This document shows, piece after piece, positions 55,236 through 63,340 of a stretch of DNA of 64,000 nucleotides; position 1 is the stretch's first letter; the number at the start of each line of letters is the position of its first letter. The stretch comes from Bryobacteraceae bacterium (GTDB lineage Bacteria > Acidobacteriota > Terriglobia > Bryobacterales > Bryobacteraceae). A program made the position numbers and the translations under genes. The notes under the pieces were generated by a model. It was given only the letters and a program-made list of their open reading frames with translations, searched no databases and was not told the origin of the DNA. Location: NCBI GenBank assembly GCA_026129905.1, contig JAHCHE010000027.1:1-64000 (forward strand). The letters run 5' to 3'.

Positions 55236-58200
55236 TCAGAATTCCAGCTTCATGCCCAATTGGATCGAGCGCGGCTGATTGCACTGCGTACCAACCTGCC
55301 CGAACGCGCCCGCGCTCCAGTTTGTATTCGGTTCGCAGAACACCGTCCGGTTGGTGAAGTTGCCGAACTGGGCCTCGATGCGGTGGCGTACGCGCTCGCC
55401 GAACCGCGTCTCCTTGAAGATGCTCACGTCTTCCGTCGTCGCGGTGGCAAGGCCGCGGACCGTCCCGTCGGCGCGAGGCGCGTTTCCGAAACGGAGCGGC
55501 CCCGGGTCCGACCAGGCGGCTGGGTTGAAGTAGCGGTCGCGGTTCGGGTCGAACTTGTCGAAGTTCACCGTCCCGTCGGCGTCGGCGACGCGGTCCGGCC
55601 GCTTCTGGTTATTGAACAGCAGTCCGCCGAGATCGTTCACCATCGTGACGTTGAGCGGTCGCGCGCTCTCGTAGCGGAAAATGCCGTTCAGCGTCCAGCC
55701 GCGCAGGAGTTTGCCGGCGAGGCCGGTTTTGTTTCGGGCGAACGGCAGTTCCCACGAGTAAGCCAGCACGAAGGTGTGCGGCACGTCGTCGAAGCTCAGA
55801 GCACGTTCGCCGTGCTGGGTGTCGCCCGGGTTCTGAATACCGGTGCCGCCGCGCTGCGCGTTCTCCGCGCCGTTGTTGATCAGCTTCGACCATGTGTAGA
55901 AGATCCGGAACTGAACGCCGTTGGAGAACCGCTTGTCCAGTTTGGCCTGCATCGAGTGGTAAGAGCTCCAGCCGATCGGCAGCGCCCGGAAGTCGAGGAA
56001 CTGATATTGCGGATAGGGCCGTAGCGCCTGCGCCACGTTGCCGGTGAAGCCGGGGTATGGCGGCGTGATGCCGGCGCTGCGGGCGAGATCCGAATCGATG
56101 TTGGACTGAAGCACCGCCGTGCCGTATTGGAGGACATCGGGGTGGTTCATGTTGGCAGCGGGGCCGAGGAAGTTCGGGTGCTGCGGCAGACGCGTGCCGC
56201 GGTTGGCGACGTAAGAAATGTCTGCCAGCATGTTGGTTGCCACCTCGCGCTGCACCGTGAATGACCAGTTCTGATAGCGCGGCAGCACCAGTTCGTCACG
56301 CGGCACCGCCTGTATCGTCGTCCCATTGGCGAACGCCGGGTTGATGAACGGCGGTCTCTCGATCAGGTGCAGCGGGAAACCGTCGTCCATGTAAAAGGCC
56401 GGTTGCAGCCCGTTCGTGAGGTTCGGCGCCTGAGGATTTCCCTGATAGCCGCGTATCGGCTGCGGCCCGGAGCCGAACGGCTTGCTGTTGTAATAGATGC
56501 CGTAGCCGCCGCGTACCACGTTTCTGTCACCGATGCGATACGCGAATCCAAAGCGCGGACCGATGGCGTCTCTCGGTATATCGAAGAAGTGGCGCTGCCC
56601 GGTGCGGCCCTGCCCTTCCCCGGCAAACGCGAGCGCGCCCAGCCTTCCGCCGGCGGCGGGATTGGGCATGTCGGCCGCAAAGCTCGACATCCGGTCATAG
56701 CGCTCCGTCCAGGGGAACTGGTAATCGAAACGCAGCCCCAGCGTCAGCGTCAGGCGGTTGGTTACTTTGAAGTCGTCGTTGATAAACAGCGACGTCCAGT
56801 TGCCGTTGAACGTCACGAAGTGCGGAATCAGGAAATTCGCCGTATGCACCTGTCCGAGCAGGAACGACGCGAACGGATCGCCGGTCTGCGCCAGACTGTT
56901 CCCCCGCGCGTCGAAGCCGCCGGTACCCAGGCGGTTGAAGTTGAACGATCCGCCCGTGCTGTTGGCCCAGCCCTTGTAGTTGAACTGATGGTGCCGGAAC
57001 TCGTAACCGACCTTGATGTTGTGCCGGCCCTTGATCCACGTCACATCGTTCGAGAACTGCCAGCGGTTGATCGCCTCAAAGCCGTACCCGATCCAGGCGA
57101 TGCCAAGCTGTGTGTACGGGACATTACCCGTGAACGTCATGCTCGGGAATCCCGCCGTCTGGTCGATGAGCCCTCCGCGATTGGCGCCCCAGAGCTTCTC
57201 CGGCCAGCCCACGCCGGCCGACAGCGGCACGCCGCCCATGTACCAGCGGTCGTACGATACCTGGGCGTGGTACAGCAGGTTGTTGGTGATGATGGCGTCG
57301 AACTGCTGCGTCGCATGGTGCGTCACAATCCGCTGATGGAAACCGATCCCGATATAGTCGTCGTTCTGCGAGGTCTGGTTTACGTCCCGATTGCGGACAT
57401 TGCAGCCCTGAACCTCACCGCAGTTCCGGATGGCCGGCCGGTACGGCCAGAAGAACGTGTGGCTGGTGCGGAAGCGCGGATTGAAGTGATGATCCACGCG
57501 AATCAACGGCGTCCGGAAGTTGGCCACCCACGTCTGGTCGCCGGCCGGGTTGCCGGCCACGTTATTGACCAGGCCCGGCCGGTCGGGACCCACCATCAGC
57601 GGAACGACCCTCGCGGCCACGGCCGAGCGCAGCGGATGGTTGACTGGAATGCGGTTCCCCTCGAACGGGTCTCTTACCGACACTCCGTCCACGAAGCGCG
57701 TCGTGTTGGGATCGAAAATCTGGCCGTTGTAGATCGGCCGGCCGAGCGCGTCCGTCCCGACCTGCTGTCCCGTCAGCAGCGCGCTGAAATCCCCCTGCTT
57801 GAACGCGTCCACCGGCGTCGTGTTGCCGAAGCCCGGCAGCACGCCGGACCGCAGCCGCAGCCAGTCCATGTTGGCAAAGAAGAAGGTCCGGTTCCGCCCG
57901 TCGTAGATCTTCGGAATGCTGAACGGACCGCTGAACGTGAATCCGAACGCGTTGCTTCGCTGCACCGTCCGGGCCACCGGGAAAAATCCCCTCGCATTCA
58001 GGCTGTCGTTGGCGAAGTACTCGTACAGGGTGCCGTGGTACTCATTGGTCCCCGACTTGGACGTGTATTCGATTGTGCCCCCGGTCGTGTGCCCGTATTG
58101 CGCCGAGTACATCGAGTTGGTGACTTTCATCTCCTGGATGCTCTCGATCGACGGAGAGCTCTCATGGCTCTGCTGGTGTCCCGAGGCGTAGCCGAACGCC

Positions 58201-58814
58201 GCGCCGTCGAACATGTTCTCGGCCCCGAACGTCTGACCGCCGTTCATGCGCGAGGAAAACTGGCTCCCCCGGAACATCGCGTCTCCGTTGGGCTTCATCG
58301 GAAAGTATCCCGGCTGGAGCAGCAGCAGCGCTTCGGCCAGCCGGATGTCGGATCCCATAACGACAGGCAGGTTCTTGTAGTAGTTCTGATCGACCGTATT
58401 GCTCACTTCCGGCTGCGAGGTGTTGATCAGTTCGGCGGCCGCCGACACCTCCACTGTCTCCGTCACCGCGCCCAATTCCAACTGGGCGTCCTGCCGGTAG
58501 ACGCTGCCGCCGGTCAGTTGGATGCCCGAGCGCACGAACGACTTGAAGCCCGGGTGCTCGACCGTCACCGAATAGACGCCCAGGACGAGCAGCGGCGAAC
58601 TATACGCGCCGGCATCGTTGGAGCGCAAGTCGAGTTCCACCCCTGTGCCTTCATTACGAACGCGCACGCTCGCGCCCGCCACGTACGCTCCATTTGGATC
58701 CATCACCACGCCGGTGATGGTCGCGCGGTCCGCGCGTTGGGCCCAGAGGATTCCGCCGAACGCCAACCCGACCACGGCGCCGACTGTCAGTCTCAACCCG
58801 GAGTTCTGAAGCAT
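55236..58814 (-). CDS. TonB-dependent receptor, Oar-like, with carboxypeptidase-regulatory domain
   Basis: About 1192 residues with a signal peptide (1-26, ending ILWAQ). A carboxypeptidase-regulatory-like domain (about 30-115, ATITGVVMDPNGAYVAGASV) is followed by a plug region and a long barrel ending KLEF. Sequence similarity to the first receptor (138-3989) is limited to architecture, so the ligands probably differ. The start at 58814 has GAGG (GGAGGCGAGGG) upstream. A TTGACC/TAGAAT promoter and a LacI-type operator sit just upstream, so uptake of a sugar under control of a LacI/GalR regulator is likely. Confidence 0.85.
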   Translation of the reverse strand: MLQNSGLRLTVGAVVGLAFGGILWAQRADRATITGVVMDPNGAYVAGASVRVRNEGTGVELDLRSNDAGAYSSPLLVLGVYSVTVEHPGFKSFVRSGIQLTGGSVYRQDAQLELGAVTETVEVSAAAELINTSQPEVSNTVDQNYYKNLPVVMGSDIRLAEALLLLQPGYFPMKPNGDAMFRGSQFSSRMNGGQTFGAENMFDGAAFGYASGHQQSHESSPSIESIQEMKVTNSMYSAQYGHTTGGTIEYTSKSGTNEYHGTLYEYFANDSLNARGFFPVARTVQRSNAFGFTFSGPFSIPKIYDGRNRTFFFANMDWLRLRSGVLPGFGNTTPVDAFKQGDFSALLTGQQVGTDALGRPIYNGQIFDPNTTRFVDGVSVRDPFEGNRIPVNHPLRSAVAARVVPLMVGPDRPGLVNNVAGNPAGDQTWVANFRTPLIRVDHHFNPRFRTSHTFFWPYRPAIRNCGEVQGCNVRNRDVNQTSQNDDYIGIGFHQRIVTHHATQQFDAIITNNLLYHAQVSYDRWYMGGVPLSAGVGWPEKLWGANRGGLIDQTAGFPSMTFTGNVPYTQLGIAWIGYGFEAINRWQFSNDVTWIKGRHNIKVGYEFRHHQFNYKGWANSTGGSFNFNRLGTGGFDARGNSLAQTGDPFASFLLGQVHTANFLIPHFVTFNGNWTSLFINDDFKVTNRLTLTLGLRFDYQFPWTERYDRMSSFAADMPNPAAGGRLGALAFAGEGQGRTGQRHFFDIPRDAIGPRFGFAYRIGDRNVVRGGYGIYYNSKPFGSGPQPIRGYQGNPQAPNLTNGLQPAFYMDDGFPLHLIERPPFINPAFANGTTIQAVPRDELVLPRYQNWSFTVQREVATNMLADISYVANRGTRLPQHPNFLGPAANMNHPDVLQYGTAVLQSNIDSDLARSAGITPPYPGFTGNVAQALRPYPQYQFLDFRALPIGWSSYHSMQAKLDKRFSNGVQFRIFYTWSKLINNGAENAQRGGTGIQNPGDTQHGERALSFDDVPHTFVLAYSWELPFARNKTGLAGKLLRGWTLNGIFRYESARPLNVTMVNDLGGLLFNNQKRPDRVADADGTVNFDKFDPNRDRYFNPAAWSDPGPLRFGNAPRADGTVRGLATATTEDVSIFKETRFGERVRHRIEAQFGNFTNRTVFCEPNTNWSAGAFGQVGTQCNQPRSIQLGMKLEF

Positions 58815-58845
58815 CCCTCGCCTCCCCAAGCTGCCCTGCTCTCGC

Positions 58846-58859
58846 TGTAAGCGTTTGCA
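58846..58859. promoter_or_regulatory. LacI/GalR-family operator
   Basis: TGTAAGCGTTTGCA fits the LacI-family operator pattern TGNAANCGNTTNCA at every fixed position. It lies about 17 bases downstream of the -10 of the receptor promoter, where a bound repressor would block transcription. No LacI-family gene is present in the window. Confidence 0.65.
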
Positions 58860-58875
58860 CAGGGCGGATAGTAGA

Positions 58876-58904
58876 ATTCTATTAGTAGTCGGCCAGAAGG
58901 TCAA
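58876..58904 (-). promoter_or_regulatory. Sigma-70-type promoter of the TonB receptor
   Basis: On the minus strand TTGACC (58899-58904) and TAGAAT (58876-58881) are 17 bases apart, matching the consensus at 5 of 6 positions each. The start codon lies about 60 bases downstream with the operator between. Confidence 0.65.
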
Positions 58905-59087
58905 GAGAAATTTACGAACAAAGTCAAGATTGTTAGGAAACCAGGGCGCCACTTCGTGGTGGTGCTCTGAGTCCCCGACGGATTGTCCGTTGTCGGACGG
59001 TCTGTCCCATCAATGAACACCCTGGAGGGGCGTAGGTTCGGCCGTTCGGACTTCCGGGCTCGGAACCAGACGTGCCTATCCGAAAAC

Positions 59088-61556
59088 ATGTCTTTTGCGC
59101 CCGCCGGCCTCAGCCAGGATCTGCGATCCGGCCTCCGGTTCCTCCGCGGCGATCCGTACGTGGCGCTCGTGGCCATCTTCACGTTGGGCTTGGGAATCGC
59201 TGTCACCACGACGGTGTTCGGTTGGGTGGACAACGTGCTTTTGCTGCCGATCCCTGGAGCCGCATCGGCGGGGCGGCTGGTGGCTCTCGAGGAAGTCCCA
59301 TCCACCGGACAGACTCGCGCCTGCGCTTACCCGGACTTCCGGGACTTTCAAAAGGGCGCGAACCTGCTTTCCGGCCTGGCGGCATGGCATCTCCTGGACT
59401 TCACCATCGGCGCCGGCCCGGACGCGCAGCGGGTCTATGGCCAGGTCGTATCGGCCAATTTCTTCTCTGTTCTGGGCGTGAACGCGGTCTCGGGTCGGAC
59501 CTTCACCATTCCGGAGGACCGGGACGAACCAGCCGGTTATCCCTACGCCGTTATCAGCGAACGCCTGTGGCGCTCGCGGTTTGGCGCCGACCCGGGCATC
59601 CTGGGTGCGGCGGTTCGCATCAACGGGCGCGCGATTACGATCGTCGGCGTCGCGCCGGCGGAGTTTCAGGGAACCGTGACCGGCCTCCGGCTCGACCTGT
59701 GGGTGCATCTGAGCATGATCCACGAGGTCGGCGGCGCGGGAGATTGGCCGGTGAGCGACCGGAACGCGAAGCCGCTGGCGCTCATCGGCCGGCTCCGGCC
59801 CGGGACCACGCTGGCGCAGGCCAACGCGCAGGTTCAAGCGGTGGCCCGCCGCATTGCGGAGGAATATCCGGCGACGCACGCCGGCGCAAGCGCTGTCCTG
59901 CTGCCGCTTTGGAGATCCCATGGCGGAGCGCAGGCGACGTTGCTGGCGCCGCTTAGTATCCTCTTGGCGTTTTCGGTCCTGGTCTTGCTGATCGCTTGCG
60001 CGAATGTCGCCAACCTGCTGCTTGCCCAGGCCGTCTCGCGGCAGAGCGAGTTCGGGATGCGGCGCGCCATGGGGGCGGGCCGCTGGCGCTTGCTGCGGCA
60101 GGCGCTGGTGGAGAGCGCGATCCTGACAATCCCGGCGGTCGCCGCAGGGTTACTGCTTACCCTCTGGCTCGGCAGCGCGCTGAGTCTGCTGCTGCCGCCG
60201 ACGGATCTCCCGCTAGCCGGTTTTGTGAGCGCGGAACTCAATGGCCGCCTGCTCGCCTTCGCCTCGGCGGCATGCGCCTTTACCGCGTTTCTTTCGGGAA
60301 TCGCGCCGGCGCTGTACGCGAGCCGGGCCGATTTTACCGTGACGCTCCGCGCCGGCAGCCGAGGCGCGACAGCCGCTTCCCGGCCGCACCGAGCCCGCAC
60401 GCTGCTGGTGGTGACGGAGGTCGCGCTGGCGTCGGTTGCCCTCATCGCAGCGGGGGTGTTCCTCCGGAGTTTTCGGAATGCCAGCGCCGTCCGCTTGGGG
60501 TTCGACCCGGAGAATGTGCTGGTGGCGCGGCTTTACCTCGCCTCGGCCGGCTACTCGGCGGCGCGGGAGCAGATGTTTTGCCGGGCGTTGCGGCAGCGGC
60601 TCGAGAACGAACCTGCGATCGAGGCGGCCAGCTATGCCATCGAGGTCCCGCTGGCGCAAACCGGGGACGAGACGATCAAGGTGGAAGGCTATCTGCCGAG
60701 GCAGGGAGAAAGCCTGGTGATCCCGCGCAACAACGTGGGGCCGGATTATTTCCGGTTGCTGCGCATTCCGCTAATCGCCGGACGGGAGTTCACAGAACGC
60801 GACGACCGGCGAGCGCCTCCGGTGGCGATCGTGAACGAAACCTTCGCGCGCCGCTTCTTTCCAGGCGCCGATCCCATCGGCCGCCGCCTCCGCGTCGCGT
60901 TGGATGAATCGTGGTTCACTATCGTGGGTGTCGCCGCAGACAGCAAGTACGCCGGCGTGACCGAGGCGCCCCGGCCGTATTTCTATGCGCCTTTCCAGCA
61001 GATGTTCGCGTCCGGGCACGACAACTACTTCTATGTCCGCGCGTCCGGCAGTCCGGCCGGCGCTCTGGAGGCGCTGCGCCGCGCCATCGGCGCAATCGAT
61101 GGCGCCGCCGGCCTCTACCGCGCACAGCCGCTCACGGAAAGCATTCGCGCCGCGCTCTACGGGCGCTTCATCGCCGCCACGCTCGTCAGCGCGCTGGGCG
61201 CGCTGGCCATGCTGCTCGCGGCCATGGGACTCTACAGCGTGATGGCATACGCGGTGAGCGAACGCCGTCAGGAAATCGGAATTCGCATGGCCTTGGGCGC
61301 GAAGCCGGCGGACGTTCTCGCCTCCGTTCTATGCCGGGCGATGACTCTGGCGGGGGCGGGCGTCCTCGTTGGAACCGCGGCCGCTCTCGCCTGCTTGCAG
61401 CTCGTGAGCGGCATGCTTGTGGGGATCTCCCCCACCGATCCCGCCGCGCTTGGAGGCGCGGGACTGCTGCTTGGCGTGGTGGCCCTGGCAGCCGCCTACG
61501 CTCCGGCGCGGCGTGCGACGCGAATCGCGCCCATCGCCGCGCTGCGCACCCCATAG
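59088..61556 (+). CDS. MacB-like ABC transporter permease (orphan type)
   Basis: About 822 residues with the duplicated MacB/FtsX architecture: an N-terminal SQDLRSGLRFLRGDPYVALV lead-in, a first helix (TLGLGIAVTTTVFGWVDNVL), a MacB core domain, three helices near 285-410 and a second core plus C-terminal helices ending in a PIAALRTP tail. Unlike the other permease (50175-52754) it lacks the EEEMRTHLE prelude and a PadR neighbour. ATG 59088 was chosen because it starts right before the conserved part; ATG 59013 is possible and neither has a clear ribosome-binding site. No ATPase gene is nearby. Confidence 0.85.
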   Translation: MSFAPAGLSQDLRSGLRFLRGDPYVALVAIFTLGLGIAVTTTVFGWVDNVLLLPIPGAASAGRLVALEEVPSTGQTRACAYPDFRDFQKGANLLSGLAAWHLLDFTIGAGPDAQRVYGQVVSANFFSVLGVNAVSGRTFTIPEDRDEPAGYPYAVISERLWRSRFGADPGILGAAVRINGRAITIVGVAPAEFQGTVTGLRLDLWVHLSMIHEVGGAGDWPVSDRNAKPLALIGRLRPGTTLAQANAQVQAVARRIAEEYPATHAGASAVLLPLWRSHGGAQATLLAPLSILLAFSVLVLLIACANVANLLLAQAVSRQSEFGMRRAMGAGRWRLLRQALVESAILTIPAVAAGLLLTLWLGSALSLLLPPTDLPLAGFVSAELNGRLLAFASAACAFTAFLSGIAPALYASRADFTVTLRAGSRGATAASRPHRARTLLVVTEVALASVALIAAGVFLRSFRNASAVRLGFDPENVLVARLYLASAGYSAAREQMFCRALRQRLENEPAIEAASYAIEVPLAQTGDETIKVEGYLPRQGESLVIPRNNVGPDYFRLLRIPLIAGREFTERDDRRAPPVAIVNETFARRFFPGADPIGRRLRVALDESWFTIVGVAADSKYAGVTEAPRPYFYAPFQQMFASGHDNYFYVRASGSPAGALEALRRAIGAIDGAAGLYRAQPLTESIRAALYGRFIAATLVSALGALAMLLAAMGLYSVMAYAVSERRQEIGIRMALGAKPADVLASVLCRAMTLAGAGVLVGTAAALACLQLVSGMLVGISPTDPAALGGAGLLLGVVALAAAYAPARRATRIAPIAALRTP

Positions 61557-61664
61557 CCTGCCAATGGCGCCCGGCCGGGCCGGTTGGATTATCGACTCGT
61601 TCGGCTGCGTCGACTGGCATTGTCGCGTTCAATCTATTTCAGATATTGATGACTCTTTTGGCGC

Positions 61665-61693
61665 TTGTTCCCACCCCCGGTTCATGCTATAGT
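61665..61693 (+). promoter_or_regulatory. Candidate promoter with extended -10
   Basis: TTGTTC (61665-61670) and TATAGT (61688-61693) are spaced 17 bases, and the -10 is preceded by TGC, an extended -10. Transcription would begin near 61700, at the base of the structured leader. Confidence 0.5.
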
Positions 61694-61702
61694 TCTCTCG
61701 GT

Positions 61703-61821
61703 ACCGGATTTTCGCATCTGGTAGGCACACAGGCCGCACTGCCACGGTCCGGGCGTCCTTCGCACATGCCTGGCGGCCGGCGCCGGGGGACCACCCTTTC
61801 CTGTATTCCCGGATGGAAAGG
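61703..61821 (+). ncRNA. Structured 5' leader with Shine-Dalgarno-sequestering hairpin
   Basis: Between the promoter and the start codon at 61831 the RNA can form several stems. P1-like: ACCGGAT (61703-61709) with ATCTGGT (61716-61722). A middle multi-stem region follows, where GGTCC near 61746 can pair with GGACC near 61787 around an inner GGGCGT/ATGCCT hairpin. Last, CCTTTCC (61795-61801) pairs perfectly with GGAAAGG (61815-61821), which contains most of the Shine-Dalgarno GGAAAGGAG. This is the geometry of a translational riboswitch or protein-binding leader. It matches no riboswitch class I can name. Folding was judged by eye only. Confidence 0.45.
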
Positions 61822-61830
61822 AGCCCGCCA

Positions 61831-62220
61831 ATGCGAACACAGACGACCATCGACGGCTCCGCCAACGTCGGCGGAAGTTGCGCCGTCCATCTCGCCGGCG
61901 CCGGGGTGGTTGACTTCGCATTGGTCGACGTCCTCGACGCAATTCCGCGGGCCAATGCCTCGCCATATAACAGTCCGGTCCCATCGCGGGCTTTCCCGGA
62001 AAGCCGCTCCGCCGCCGCAGTCGTCGCACTGGTCGGCGTCACCCTGAGAGACAGGAAACGAATCCTTACTGTGCTCGGCCAGCCTCGAGGGCGAGCACGG
62101 CATCAACGGTATGTTCGCGTGCGTGCCGGTGAACCTCGGCGCCGGTGCGTCGAGGAAATCCCGGAAATAAGACTCACGCCCGAAAAGAAGAGTCATTGCG
62201 CCGTGGCGCCGCGACGGTGA
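61831..62220 (+). CDS. Hypothetical protein behind structured leader
   Basis: A 129-residue frame. The evidence is mainly upstream: an excellent Shine-Dalgarno GGAAAGGAG 7 bases before the ATG, an extended -10 promoter and a structured leader. The first about 60 codons have the high third-position GC of real genes here; the last part (Arg-rich) does not, so it may end earlier in reality or be frameshifted. There is no signal peptide or recognised domain. It could be a leader peptide or a decayed gene. Confidence 0.4.
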   Translation: MRTQTTIDGSANVGGSCAVHLAGAGVVDFALVDVLDAIPRANASPYNSPVPSRAFPESRSAAAVVALVGVTLRDRKRILTVLGQPRGRARHQRYVRVRAGEPRRRCVEEIPEIRLTPEKKSHCAVAPRR

Positions 62221-62330
62221 GGTAACTCGTCGATGCGATGCAGCCCACGTTGACCGAGTCCCGAACCGCCGTCGCTTCGGCTTGAGGTCCTCCTCGAGAT
62301 TCCCTCGAGGCGAAGGGCCGGGAGGTCACC

Positions 62331-63251
62331 ATGAAAAGCAGACTATCGATCCTGGGTTCCGCCGCGCTGCTTGCCACGACGGCCTTCGTCGTAATTCCGG
62401 ACGATCTGGAAGACGCGTTCAGGAGCCTGAAAGAGGCGGAAACGCTGAAAGACCCCGCGCTGATCAAGCAAATGGCCGTGAGAACCTGCGCAATGGCGCG
62501 GGCGTTGATTGCGGCGCCCGTTCGCGAATCGGAAGCCGATAACGAGACGATCGCCCAACAGTTCGAGCGCGCGCACACCATCGAGTTGTACACCGAGTAC
62601 GCGCTCTACGTCGCCGCCCTCCAGGGTCCGCCGGCCACCACCGTCGACCTGATCGCCACTCTCGAGCGCCAGAATCCCGCGAGCCAATATCTCGATCAAG
62701 CCTATCCCCGCTACTTCCTGGCGCTGCACCAGACCGGCGCCGCAGCCAAGATTCCGGCTATCGCCGAGGCCGCCATCGTCCATTTCCCCGACCACGAGGA
62801 TCTGCTCGCGGTGCTGGCCGACTCCGCGCTCGCCAACAAACAGCAAGACCGGGCCCTCGGCTATGCGGAACGCCTGATCGCCGTGCTCGCCAAACATCCC
62901 AAACCTGAACAGATGTCCGCCGCGGACTGGCAGCGCAAGCGCGCTCAGCAACTCGGCCGGGCGCACTGGATAGCCGGCATCCTACGTTGCGAGAAGAACG
63001 ATTATGTCCAAGGGGACAAAGATCTGCGGCTCGCGATCCCGCTCATCAAAGACAGCCAGGTAATGCGAGCCTCGGCTCTCTTCTACCTCGGATTAGCGAA
63101 CTACCAGTTGGGCGCGGCGGCGCAAAACAAGGCGCGGGTCCTGGAAGCCATCCAGTTCAGCGAGCAGGCCGCCGCCATTGAGAGCGACTACGCCATGCAG
63201 GCCTGGCGCAACGTCCAGGCGATGAAACGCTACGCTCAACAGATGCGCTAA
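62331..63251 (+). CDS. Exported helical-repeat (TPR-like) protein
   Basis: A 306-residue protein with a probable signal peptide (about 1-20). The rest is almost wholly alpha-helical with TPR-like spacing (ALFYLGLANYQLGAAAQNKA, AIQFSEQAAAIESDYAMQAW, AILRCEKNDYVQGDKDLRLA). It is likely a periplasmic scaffold. GGGAGG lies 5 bases before the ATG, and a 7-bp hairpin CCTCGAG/CTCGAGG (62292-62310) precedes it. No enzymatic motif is seen. Confidence 0.7.
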   Translation: MKSRLSILGSAALLATTAFVVIPDDLEDAFRSLKEAETLKDPALIKQMAVRTCAMARALIAAPVRESEADNETIAQQFERAHTIELYTEYALYVAALQGPPATTVDLIATLERQNPASQYLDQAYPRYFLALHQTGAAAKIPAIAEAAIVHFPDHEDLLAVLADSALANKQQDRALGYAERLIAVLAKHPKPEQMSAADWQRKRAQQLGRAHWIAGILRCEKNDYVQGDKDLRLAIPLIKDSQVMRASALFYLGLANYQLGAAAQNKARVLEAIQFSEQAAAIESDYAMQAWRNVQAMKRYAQQMR

Positions 63252-63340
63252 CCGCCCGGGCGCCGCAGAACCTCCGCGGCGGTGGCTGCATCATCTATCG
63301 ATTAGCTCTCGCCCGACGGCCGCCGGCTGCGGAAGCGAGG

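Noticed and set aside
56367-58850. Long plus-strand open frame antisense to the second TonB receptor
   Set aside because: Same shadow effect; the minus strand has the signal peptide, regulatory domain and terminal Phe.
61687-62196. Minus-strand open frame opposite the structured leader
   Set aside because: Cys/Arg-rich composition without a family or ribosome-binding site; the plus strand has a promoter and a strong Shine-Dalgarno.
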